This document shows positions 33,021 to 40,719 of a DNA stretch of 64,000 nucleotides, one piece after another. The stretch is from Flavobacteriales bacterium (lineage in GTDB: Bacteria > Bacteroidota > Bacteroidia > Flavobacteriales_F > PHOS-HE28): assembly GCA_016712535.1 (NCBI GenBank), contig JADJQW010000003.1, positions 885,001-949,000 on the forward strand, given 5' to 3'. Under the pieces are notes generated by a model that was not told the origin of the DNA, ran no database searches, and saw nothing but the letters and a program-made list of their open reading frames with translations. Both the position numbers and the translations under genes were made by a program. Within the stretch, counting starts at the first letter, position 1. Every line of letters begins with the position of its first letter.

Positions 33021-33410
33021 TCAGCCCATGAAGACCAGCTCCACCCATTCCTCTTCAAGGAGCCGGAGTTCCCGTAAATGCAGCTCCACGGTCCAGGAAA
33101 CGACAGGTGCATCCTCGCGCAGCTCAACCGGCTTGTAAGGCCAGTTGCGGACCTTCAGGAATGCGGGCTCCGGCCAGGAGGCATTATAGAGCAGCGCGAA
33201 GCGCATGGCTTGATGGTCCACCACGAGCTTGCGGCCATCGAGCCCCAAGGCCGATGTGGTGACCACCAGTGCCGCCCGATAGAGCCGCTGCTGCCAGTGC
33301 GCATCACGTGTTCTGAAGAGCGCCTGCCGGAATTCTAGGCGCGGCATGGTGCTGCCGGCGAAAGAGGCGATGGGCTGTTCGCGCGAGATGCGGATGTGAT
33401 GGAGGGCCAT
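33021..33410 (-). CDS. Hypothetical cytoplasmic protein
   Basis: 129 aa from the ATG at 33410 (MALHHIRISREQPIAS); a start 13 codons upstream is possible. No signal peptide or membrane segment. Composition is mixed with a Glu/Leu-rich C-terminus (VELHLRELRLLEEEWVELVF). No family recognised. It lies 42 bp downstream of the helix-hairpin-helix outer-membrane gene on the same strand and may be co-transcribed with it. Confidence 0.5.
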   Translation of the reverse strand: MALHHIRISREQPIASFAGSTMPRLEFRQALFRTRDAHWQQRLYRAALVVTTSALGLDGRKLVVDHQAMRFALLYNASWPEPAFLKVRNWPYKPVELREDAPVVSWTVELHLRELRLLEEEWVELVFMG

Positions 33411-33452
33411 GGAATGAGCGCCGGCTAAGTTGAGCAGGCAACCGCTCAACTT

Positions 33453-35624
33453 CTAGAACAACCAGCGCACTTGTGCCTTCAGGTCGCTGCGCACATTTCC
33501 ATTGATCTCCTGCAAGCCGCTGCTGATGCTCGTTTGGTCGCGGTAGATCCACGCGCCGTAACGGACCCAGACATCCACCCGTCGCAAGGGCGTGATGCGC
33601 GCCATGCCGTACCAACGGATGCCGCGGCCGTAATACGCAGGGATGGCGAACACGCCGATGAGGTCGTTCTCGAACGCGTACAGTCGCGCATCGTAGCTGT
33701 CGCTCTCGAAGAGCGCGAAGCGGGCCGTAAGCTCGACCGGGCTCTTCAGCGGCCGGTGCACGAGGTCCTGATAGAGCAGGAAGCCATGCTGCAAGGGCGC
33801 CGACCCGCGCTGGAAATCGACGGTCTCCACACGGGTGCGCAGGGTGATGCTGCTGCTCACCTTGGCGCTCACGTTCACCCGGTAGTTGGTCTGCTCCACG
33901 CGTACCAGCGGATCGATTCCGCGCACATCGGCCGACGTGTTGCGCGCACGGTCCTGATGGCGCACCCGGGCATAGAGCTCCACCTTGCGGCTGGGGCGCC
34001 AATTCACCTGCGCCATCCAGTCGAAGCCGCTGCTAGGGCCGTCGGTGAGGTAGCGCAGCCAAGGGAAGCGGAATTGGTCGAAGTAGGCGTTGATCTGCCA
34101 TTGCCGGCTGGGACGAATCTCGATCCCCGCGTAGACCCCGCGCTCGTTCCATGGATTGGTGCCTTCGGCGAAGCCCACGCTCTGCAAGCCGTGGAAGTCG
34201 CGGCCGTAGTCGCGCCATAGAAGGCTCATGCTCACGCGCTGGTCTAGCGCGGCCAGCAGGCCGGAGTTCATGGCCACGCCGCCGTTCGCGCTGCGCGCCG
34301 CCTCGCCGAACCAGGTGATATTTCGCCATAGCACGTTCCAGTCAAGGCCCATGGTGGTGTTGCTGCGGCCCTGGAACTCGAATCGATTGTAGGGCTGCGT
34401 GCTGCGCGCGAGCACTGCATCGTACTCGATGCGGGCGGCGGTGGCGCCGATGCTCCAGCCGCGCTCTTTCCAGCGCAGGTGCCCGCCCATGATCTGCTCC
34501 CCGATCGACTCCTTCTTCTGGAGCTCGTTCGTGGTGCGGTGGAAGCCATCCTCCTGGAAGCTGCTGAAGATGACCTCTTGGATGTTGGTGTCCAGCGTGT
34601 CGCTGCCGGTGGGCTGGGCGCTCACGTTCGCATCGATGCGCTTCTTCGAGAAGAAGCCCGTGAGCTCGAGTTTGCGCGTGACCGCGAAGGTGGCCGCGGC
34701 CCCTCGCATGAATAGATTCTCGTTCACGCTGGTATAGGGCGCCAGCCCGACGGCGTTGCGCTTCACGTTCAAGGTGAAGCTGCTCTTCGCGGCGAAGGCC
34801 AATCCGTTCCAGAAGGTGAGGCCCTGCCCGAACTGCGCGCTGTAATCGCCGATGGCCACGGACTTCAACCGCCCGAGATCGCGCACGAAGAGGTGCGCAC
34901 TGAGGAAGTCGAAGCTGCGCTGCGAGCCCTGGAAGAACTCCTCGCCCTCGTCCTTCTCCGCCGTGAAGCCGAGGCTGATGTTCTGCCGGTAACGGAAGCG
35001 GTAGCGCGTGTACAAGCGGTAAGGGCTGCCCAGGTAAACCTTGCTGTTCGCACGGAGCGAATCGCGCACCTCGGGGTCATCGGCATCGGGCAGCGCATCG
35101 CCGCTGGGATCCTCGTAGCTCGTACCGATGGGATTCCTGCGGTCCAGGAATCCGCGCCGTGACTCGATGTTCAAGGTGCTGCGCGTGGTCCACTCGTGGC
35201 TGCCCTGCTTCAGGATCTCCTTGAGCGAAGCGCGCGCGCCCATCTGGGTCTCGCGCACGGTGATGAAGGGCCGCACCAATTGGATTGTGGCCGCATCCCA
35301 GCCATGGATGGCCTGCAGCTCATAGAGGCTGAGCAATTGGCCATTGCGCTTGATGTGCTGCATCAGCGCGCTCACCTGCACGTCGTTCAGCAGCAGCAGG
35401 GCATTGAGCTCCTGCGCGGTGGTATGGTTGAGGTCGATCGGGTCGTTGTAGCGGTCAGCCAGCAGCTCGAAGAGGTTCGTGAGGTCCACGTCGTTGTCGC
35501 CTCCCAATTGCTCCACGGCGGCTTCGATGCGCTGCTCGATCACATCGCGTGGGACGCCATCGACCTGGGCCCGTGCACCCAGGACCAGCGCGCCGGCCAT
35601 CACCGATGCCGCGAGGCGTTTCAC
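33453..35624 (-). CDS. Helix-hairpin-helix outer-membrane beta-barrel protein
   Basis: 723 aa. Signal peptide (RLAASVMAGALVLGARA). Residues about 45-115 hold ComEA-like helix-hairpin-helix motifs (DLNHTTAQELNALLLLNDVQVSALMQHI, LYELQAIHGWDAATIQLVRPFI). The remaining 580 or so residues are a porin-like barrel with many amphipathic strands and aromatic girdles (RYRFRYRQNISLGFTAEKDEGE, LRTRVETVDFQRGS) and a terminal aromatic residue (VRWLF). This architecture is a conserved but uncharacterised Bacteroidota family, and a role in DNA uptake is speculation. The start overlaps the stop of the PorV-like gene by 4 bp. Confidence 0.78.
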   Translation of the reverse strand: MKRLAASVMAGALVLGARAQVDGVPRDVIEQRIEAAVEQLGGDNDVDLTNLFELLADRYNDPIDLNHTTAQELNALLLLNDVQVSALMQHIKRNGQLLSLYELQAIHGWDAATIQLVRPFITVRETQMGARASLKEILKQGSHEWTTRSTLNIESRRGFLDRRNPIGTSYEDPSGDALPDADDPEVRDSLRANSKVYLGSPYRLYTRYRFRYRQNISLGFTAEKDEGEEFFQGSQRSFDFLSAHLFVRDLGRLKSVAIGDYSAQFGQGLTFWNGLAFAAKSSFTLNVKRNAVGLAPYTSVNENLFMRGAAATFAVTRKLELTGFFSKKRIDANVSAQPTGSDTLDTNIQEVIFSSFQEDGFHRTTNELQKKESIGEQIMGGHLRWKERGWSIGATAARIEYDAVLARSTQPYNRFEFQGRSNTTMGLDWNVLWRNITWFGEAARSANGGVAMNSGLLAALDQRVSMSLLWRDYGRDFHGLQSVGFAEGTNPWNERGVYAGIEIRPSRQWQINAYFDQFRFPWLRYLTDGPSSGFDWMAQVNWRPSRKVELYARVRHQDRARNTSADVRGIDPLVRVEQTNYRVNVSAKVSSSITLRTRVETVDFQRGSAPLQHGFLLYQDLVHRPLKSPVELTARFALFESDSYDARLYAFENDLIGVFAIPAYYGRGIRWYGMARITPLRRVDVWVRYGAWIYRDQTSISSGLQEINGNVRSDLKAQVRWLF

Positions 35625-36451
35625 TTGAAGCGGTAGTTCAGGTTGATCATGGGCGTGGGGCCGAGCTGCGCCCGCACGGCCAAGGCCAGGTCCGCATCGA
35701 GCCTGCCCGTGCGCACGCCCACGCCGAAATGACCTTGCACATGCGCGGTGCTGATGCCAGCGCGCAGGAAAAGCGCCTTGCTCGGGCCGTACTCCACGCC
35801 GAAGCGGAATCGCTCCGCGCGATCGATGTCCTTCTCGACCTCACCGGTGAGGGTGAGCTTGCTGCTCGCCACCCAGCCCAGACCCGCGCGGAGCAGGGTG
35901 GGCACGCGCTCATCGAGGATCACATTCCCTTCGGTAACGGCATCCAGCTTGGCCCGGGTTGGATTGAAGAGGTGCGCGCCCAGCCAGAATTGCTCGCTGA
36001 TGCGGGCTTGCACGCCTAGCTCGGCGGCGAAAGCACTGGTTCCGCCGTAGTTGCCGCCGAGTTGCACGCCCAGGTAGTCCAGCTGCACGGCGGCGCGCAA
36101 TCCTTCGCCGAAGCGCATGGCGTACGCCAGGCTGGCGCGCGTCTCGTTGTAGAGCGAGTATCCGAAACGGTCAACTCCCACCCCGAAAGCGCCTTTGCCT
36201 ACCGGCAGCGCCACAGCCAAGCCTTGATGCGCCAGGTCCTCACTGAGGAAGTGCCGTTGGTAGAAGAGGCCCGCGACCGGTGCTTCGAGGCCGGCGATGC
36301 CGGCCGGGTTCAGGCGCACGCTCCAGAGGTCCGCAAGGGTGAGGCCGCTGCCGCCCATGCCCGCGAATCGCGCGCCCACGGTGAGCGGATCGCCACCGGC
36401 GAGGCAGGCCGAGGCCGATAGGAGTGAGGTGATGATGAGTGCGTTGCGCAT
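35621..36451 (-). CDS. PorV/PorQ-like outer-membrane protein
   Basis: 276 aa from the ATG at 36451; the longer frame upstream lacks a signal peptide and reads through a -7-like box. Signal peptide (ALIITSLLSASACLAGG). The family start GARFAGMGGSGLTLADLWSVRLNPAGIAGLE is the usual PorV/PorQ/FadL-type pattern, and the C-terminus ends in an aromatic strand (MINLNYRFK). PorV carries T9SS cargo to the attachment complex and PorQ belongs to the same family; which role this one has is unclear. It forms an operon with the helix-hairpin-helix barrel gene (4-bp overlap). Confidence 0.72.
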   Translation of the reverse strand: MRNALIITSLLSASACLAGGDPLTVGARFAGMGGSGLTLADLWSVRLNPAGIAGLEAPVAGLFYQRHFLSEDLAHQGLAVALPVGKGAFGVGVDRFGYSLYNETRASLAYAMRFGEGLRAAVQLDYLGVQLGGNYGGTSAFAAELGVQARISEQFWLGAHLFNPTRAKLDAVTEGNVILDERVPTLLRAGLGWVASSKLTLTGEVEKDIDRAERFRFGVEYGPSKALFLRAGISTAHVQGHFGVGVRTGRLDADLALAVRAQLGPTPMINLNYRFK

Positions 36452-36456
36452 CGTGC

Positions 36457-36464
36457 CGAAAGTA
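36457..36464 (-). promoter_or_regulatory. -7-like box TACTTTCG, 5 nt before ATG
   Basis: Minus-strand element 5 nt upstream of the start at 36451, suggesting a leaderless transcript for the outer-membrane operon. Confidence 0.45.
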
Positions 36465-36546
36465 GGGTCCGATGGATGAAGCGCATGTTCACGCGCGCTC
36501 ATCGGATTGCTTCACCGGCATGCCTCTGCGTTTCAGAGCATTCGAC

Positions 36547-36554
36547 TACATTCG
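36547..36554 (+). promoter_or_regulatory. Candidate -7 box (TACATTCG) for rpsA
   Basis: One mismatch to TAnnTTTG, with 127 nt between it and the rpsA ATG. The leader that follows is unusually long and structured. Confidence 0.4.
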
Positions 36555-36567
36555 CGGCCCCGTTTCC

Positions 36568-36617
36568 CCCGCCCTCCGTGGCGGGCCCGGGGAACGTCCG
36601 GGAAGGGGAGCCCCGGG
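36568..36617 (+). promoter_or_regulatory. Structured 5' leader of rpsA
   Basis: Two stems can be drawn: CCCGCC/GGCGGG (36568-36573 with 36580-36585) and CCCGGGG/CCCCGGG (36586-36592 with 36611-36617). S1 represses its own mRNA in other bacteria, so this may be a regulatory leader (inference). Confidence 0.4.
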
Positions 36618-36681
36618 CGCAGCATCAAGAACCCTCTCGGACAGCGCCCCCTAGGTCCGGGATACAAGTTGAAGCGAACGC

Positions 36682-38535
36682 ATGTCAACTGTCGAGAACA
36701 ACAAGGTCACCTTTAACGAGCCACCAGCCGATTTCGATTGGGCCGGTGTTGAGGATGACAGGAAAGCCATGGGCGTTGAGGCGCACCAGGCCATGGAGAA
36801 CGCCTACGAGAAGACCCTGAGCAGCATCTCCGAGAAGGAGGTGCTCATGGGCACCGTGGTGGGCATGAACAAGAAGGAGGTGGTGATCAACATCGGCTAC
36901 AAGTCCGAAGGTGTCGTCCCCATCAGCGAGTTCCGCTACAAGCCCGACCTCGCCATCGGCGATCAGGTGGAAGTGTACATCGAGAAGCAGGAGGACAAGG
37001 GGGGGCAAATGGTGGTGAGCCACAAGACCGCGCGCGTGCACAACGCGTGGGGCAAGGTGAACCACGCCATGGAGACCAACGAGGTGATCACAGGCTTCGT
37101 GAAGTGCCGCACCAAAGGCGGCCTCATCGTCGATGTCTTCGGCATCGAGGCCTTCCTGCCCGGCTCGCAGATCGACGTGAAGCCGATCCGCGACTACGAC
37201 CAGTTCGTGAACAAGAACATGGAGTTCAAGGTCGTGAAGATCAACCAGGAGTTCAAGAACGTGGTGGTGAGCCACAAGGCGCTGATCGAGGCCGAGCTTG
37301 AAGCCCAGAAGAAGCAGATCATCGGCGGCCTGGAGAAGGGCCAAGTGCTCGAGGGCACTGTGAAGAACATCACCAGCTACGGTGTGTTCGTGGACCTCGG
37401 CGGCGTGGATGGCCTGATCCACATCACCGACCTGGCCTATGGCCGCGTGAGCCATCCGGAAGAAGTGGTGAAGCTCGACGAGAAGATCAACGTGGTGATC
37501 CTCGACTTCGACGACGAGAAGCGCCGCATCGCCCTCGGCCTGAAGCAGCTGCTGCCGCACCCATGGGATGCGCTCAGCCCCGACCTGAACGCCGGCGACA
37601 AGGTGAAGGGCAAGGTGATGGTGATCACCGATTACGGCGCCTTCGTGGAAGTGAGCCCCGGCGTGGAGGGCCTGCTGCACGTGAGCGAGATGAGCTGGAG
37701 CCAGCACCTGCGCAGCCCCAAGGACTTCCTGAAGGAAGGCCAGGAGATCGATTGCGTGGTGCTCAACATCGATCGCGAAGAGCGCAAGATGAGCCTCGGC
37801 ATGAAGCAGCTGAGCACCGATCCATGGGCCGACATCGAGTTCCGCTACCCTGTGCGCTCGAAGCACAAGGCCAAGGTCCGCAACTTCACCCACTTCGGCA
37901 TCTTCGCCGAACTGGAAGAGGGCGTCGACGGCCTGATCCACATCAGCGATCTCAGCTGGACCAAGCGTATCAAGCACCCCAGCGAATTCTGCAACGTGGG
38001 CGACGAAGTGGAGGTGATGGTGCTCGAGGTCGATAAGGACAACCGCCGCCTCAGCCTCGGCCACAAGCAGGTGGAAGAGAACCCGTGGGAAGTATTCGCC
38101 TCCGTGTTCACACCGGGCAGCGTGCATGAGGGAACCCTCACGGGCCGCGCCGGTCAGAACTTCGTGGTGAGCCTGCCCTATGGCGTGGAAGGCACCGTGA
38201 CCCTGAAGCACCTGAAGAAGGCCGATGGCTCCAAGGCGGAGCTGGAGGACAAGCTGCCCTTCATGGTGCTCGAGTTCAATGCTGATGCGCGCCGCATCGC
38301 CCTAAGCCATACCCGCACCTTTGAGGAAGGCGATGAGCCGATGGAGACCGTGGCCAAAGGAAAGCGCACCCGCAAGGAAAGCGACAGCACTGCCACCAGC
38401 GCGAGCGTGAAGAGCGTGAATGAGAAGGTGGAGAAGAGCACCCTCGGCGACCTCAGCGTGCTGAGCAACCTGAAGAGCTCGATGGAGAACAAGGAGCGCA
38501 CCGCCGAGGACGACACCCAAGGCGAGGAGGCGTAG
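36682..38535 (+). CDS. rpsA: 30S ribosomal protein S1
   Basis: 617 aa with six S1 (OB-fold) domains, starting at about residues 53, 135, 221, 306, 393 and 478. The central ones carry canonical motifs (SYGVFVDLGGVDGLIHITDL, DYGAFVEVSPGVEGLLHVSEM, HFGIFAELEEGVDGLIHISDL). The C-terminal 70 residues or so are a charged, low-complexity tail (KGKRTRKESDSTATSASVKS...). The protein binds mRNA and delivers it to the 30S subunit, which matters in Bacteroidota, where Shine-Dalgarno sites are weak. A hairpin terminator follows. Confidence 0.97.
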   Translation: MSTVENNKVTFNEPPADFDWAGVEDDRKAMGVEAHQAMENAYEKTLSSISEKEVLMGTVVGMNKKEVVINIGYKSEGVVPISEFRYKPDLAIGDQVEVYIEKQEDKGGQMVVSHKTARVHNAWGKVNHAMETNEVITGFVKCRTKGGLIVDVFGIEAFLPGSQIDVKPIRDYDQFVNKNMEFKVVKINQEFKNVVVSHKALIEAELEAQKKQIIGGLEKGQVLEGTVKNITSYGVFVDLGGVDGLIHITDLAYGRVSHPEEVVKLDEKINVVILDFDDEKRRIALGLKQLLPHPWDALSPDLNAGDKVKGKVMVITDYGAFVEVSPGVEGLLHVSEMSWSQHLRSPKDFLKEGQEIDCVVLNIDREERKMSLGMKQLSTDPWADIEFRYPVRSKHKAKVRNFTHFGIFAELEEGVDGLIHISDLSWTKRIKHPSEFCNVGDEVEVMVLEVDKDNRRLSLGHKQVEENPWEVFASVFTPGSVHEGTLTGRAGQNFVVSLPYGVEGTVTLKHLKKADGSKAELEDKLPFMVLEFNADARRIALSHTRTFEEGDEPMETVAKGKRTRKESDSTATSASVKSVNEKVEKSTLGDLSVLSNLKSSMENKERTAEDDTQGEEA

Positions 38536-38557
38536 TCCTTAGGTTGAATGATGATTC

Positions 38558-38583
38558 GGAGCCCCGGAGCGATCCGGGGCTCC
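38558..38583. terminator. Hairpin terminator between rpsA and the convergent GT2 gene
   Basis: 11-bp perfect stem GGAGCCCCGGA/TCCGGGGCTCC with a GCGA loop, followed by TTCGTTA. Placed between convergent genes, it can act in both directions. Confidence 0.75.
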
Positions 38584-38587
38584 TTCG

Positions 38588-39643
38588 TTACCGCGAACTC
38601 GTAGCGGCGCTGCCCTTCGGTTGGCGGCCCAGCACGATGAAGTCGAGCAATCCGCGCAAGTAGCCCGATCCATAAGCCAGATGGAGCGTGATGAAAGCGA
38701 GGAGCACGCCCGGGGCATCAACCATGCGGTCAGCGGCGTGGAAGGCACTGGCGATGGCCACGATGCCATAGAGCGCAATGCCTGTTCCAAAGCCGAGCGC
38801 CAGAAGAGGATGCATGAAGGCCAGCACTCCGCCAGCGACCAGGAAGAGCACAAAGGCTGCAGGCACCAGCTGCCGCGTGGTGGTCACTGTGCGGTGCAGC
38901 CGGTTCACGAAGACCTTCCAATAGCCGTATTGCCAGTATTGGCGGAAGAGCTTCTTCAAGCTGGCGCGCACGAAATAACGGCTGCGGATGCGTGGTGACA
39001 GGATGATCCTCCACCCGGCGCGGGTGAGGCGGAAGTTGAGTTCATCATCCTGATTGCGGGCGAGCCGTTCATCCACGAAGCCGATGGCGGCCAGCGCTTC
39101 GCGACGATAGGCGCCGAATGCCACGGTATCCACTTCGCCTTCCTTGAGGCCCGTGCGGAAATGCGCTCCACCCACGCCGAACGGGTGCCCCATGGCTGCG
39201 CCGATGCGCCGGCTCGAAGCATCCGTGTAAACATTCCCGATGATGCCGCCCACGCAGCCCGCCTCCGGATGCGCGACGAGGCAATCGAGGTTCGCCTGCA
39301 GGAAATCGGCCTCCACTTCAGCGTGCGCGCCCAAGAGGATGCCCACGTCGTACCCTTCGGCCCTCAAGCCAAGGTTCATGGCCTGAGGCGTGGTGCGCGC
39401 AGGGTTGTCCACCAGCTTGATCCAGGGATGCGATGCTGCAAGGGCCCCGATCTCCTCACGTGTGCCGTCATCGCTCATCCCATCGCACACCCAGGCTTCC
39501 ACCTGCATGCCGCTCCGGTCCGCCTCGATCAATGAGCGCAGGCACTTGCCGATGTACCCGGCCTCATTGCGGCAGGGTATCACCACGCGCACCCTCGGAG
39601 GATCCAGCGGCATGGCCGAGGCGTTCGTTGGCTGCGCGCTCAT
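38588..39643 (-). CDS. Glycosyltransferase family 2 (membrane)
   Basis: 351 aa from the ATG at 39643, which overlaps the GT4 stop (ATGA). The GT-A domain starts VRVVIPCRNEAGYIGKCLRSL, with VCDGMSDDGTREEI (nucleotide-sugar site), GILLGAHAEVE as the DxD-like region and NQDDELNFRLTRAGW as the acceptor/base motif. A C-terminal membrane part (about 265-335, VPAAFVLFLVAGGVLAF, LLALGFGTGIALYGIVAIAS) is similar to succinoglycan-type transferases. The third gene of the flippase-GT4-GT2 operon, acting on the inner face of the membrane in envelope polysaccharide assembly. Confidence 0.88.
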   Translation of the reverse strand: MSAQPTNASAMPLDPPRVRVVIPCRNEAGYIGKCLRSLIEADRSGMQVEAWVCDGMSDDGTREEIGALAASHPWIKLVDNPARTTPQAMNLGLRAEGYDVGILLGAHAEVEADFLQANLDCLVAHPEAGCVGGIIGNVYTDASSRRIGAAMGHPFGVGGAHFRTGLKEGEVDTVAFGAYRREALAAIGFVDERLARNQDDELNFRLTRAGWRIILSPRIRSRYFVRASLKKLFRQYWQYGYWKVFVNRLHRTVTTTRQLVPAAFVLFLVAGGVLAFMHPLLALGFGTGIALYGIVAIASAFHAADRMVDAPGVLLAFITLHLAYGSGYLRGLLDFIVLGRQPKGSAATSSR

Positions 39644-40719
39644 GATCCGCGCATGTTCTCCATGGCCGCTTCGATCACCATGAGCTGTCGGTTCACGCAA
39701 TCGCCCCATGCATAGCGCGCAAGCACACGTGCGCGTCCGGCTCCGCCCATCGATTCACGCAGCGATGCATCGCGCGCTAGGCGCAGGATGGCATCAGCGG
39801 CCGCCTTCCGATCCTCCTTCGGCACGATCAACCCGCTCCGGCCCTCATCCACCACTTCGGGCAGACCGCCCACGCGGCTCACCACCACCGGCAATCCGCA
39901 GGCACTGGCCTCGATCACGGCCACGCCGAAGCTCTCGCTGTCGCTTCGGCTCAACGCGGCATACATGTCGAGCTTCACCAGCTCTTCGGGCACACGGTCG
40001 TGCGGCACTGCGCCGATGAAATCCACCCTGTCGGCGATGCGAAAGGAACGAACGAGCGCTTCCAAGGGCTTGCGTTGCGGGCCATCGCCTACGAGGCGGA
40101 GCCGAGCGAGCTCCAAGCCGGGTTCATGAGCGATCAGTGCGAAGGCCTTGATCAGCGTGTCGATCCCATACTTGGGCGCAAGGGTCTTCACAGTGCCGAT
40201 CACCAAGGGGCCATCGGCCTTGGGCATCGGCGAGAACCGTTCGGGATCCACGCCGAAAGGAACCACATCGATAGCCGCAAGGTCCGGGCAGATGCGCCTG
40301 GTGCGTTCGGCCATCACGCGGCTGGTGCTCACCACGGCATCAGCCTGCATGAGATTCCGGCGCAGGAGCCAGCGGTGAACTGCGCTGGTGTCGGGGAATT
40401 CGTACACATCGCTGCCCCAAACGTTCAGGATCAGCGGAACGCCTTCGATCCGTGGAGCCAAGGTGCCATAGCCCGAGGCATAGTGGACATTGATCGCATC
40501 GGGGTTGATCTCATTCGCGATCCTTTGCGCAGCAGCCCGGTTCAGCACGTAGCCCAATCCGCCGCGGTGAGGGAGCAGATGCAACCGCACGCTTTCACCA
40601 TAGGGCTCGCGCGGTGCATGCTGCGAGATCACGTGCACCTCATGTCCACGCTCCGCGAAGGCATCGGCCCATCGCCTCGTGTGGATCGAGTTAGCGGCAG
40701 CAACGAGCAAGAGCCTCAT
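39640..40719 (-). CDS. Glycosyltransferase family 4 (GT-B)
   Basis: 359 aa. N-terminal GT-B half (MRLLLVAAANSIHTRRWADAFAERGHEVHVIS) and C-terminal donor-binding half with the EX7E signature in SESFGVAVIEASACGLPVVVSRVGGLPEVVDEG. It transfers a sugar from a nucleotide donor; donor and acceptor are unknown. Its ATG overlaps the stop of the flippase fusion (4 bp) and its stop overlaps the start of the GT2 gene, so all three products are probably made together. Confidence 0.9.
   Translation of the reverse strand: MRLLLVAAANSIHTRRWADAFAERGHEVHVISQHAPREPYGESVRLHLLPHRGGLGYVLNRAAAQRIANEINPDAINVHYASGYGTLAPRIEGVPLILNVWGSDVYEFPDTSAVHRWLLRRNLMQADAVVSTSRVMAERTRRICPDLAAIDVVPFGVDPERFSPMPKADGPLVIGTVKTLAPKYGIDTLIKAFALIAHEPGLELARLRLVGDGPQRKPLEALVRSFRIADRVDFIGAVPHDRVPEELVKLDMYAALSRSDSESFGVAVIEASACGLPVVVSRVGGLPEVVDEGRSGLIVPKEDRKAAADAILRLARDASLRESMGGAGRARVLARYAWGDCVNRQLMVIEAAMENMRGS

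Noticed and set aside
36685..38211. 508-codon minus-strand frame opposite rpsA
   Set aside because: His/Leu/Asp-rich mirror of the S1 repeats, without a plausible start or domain.
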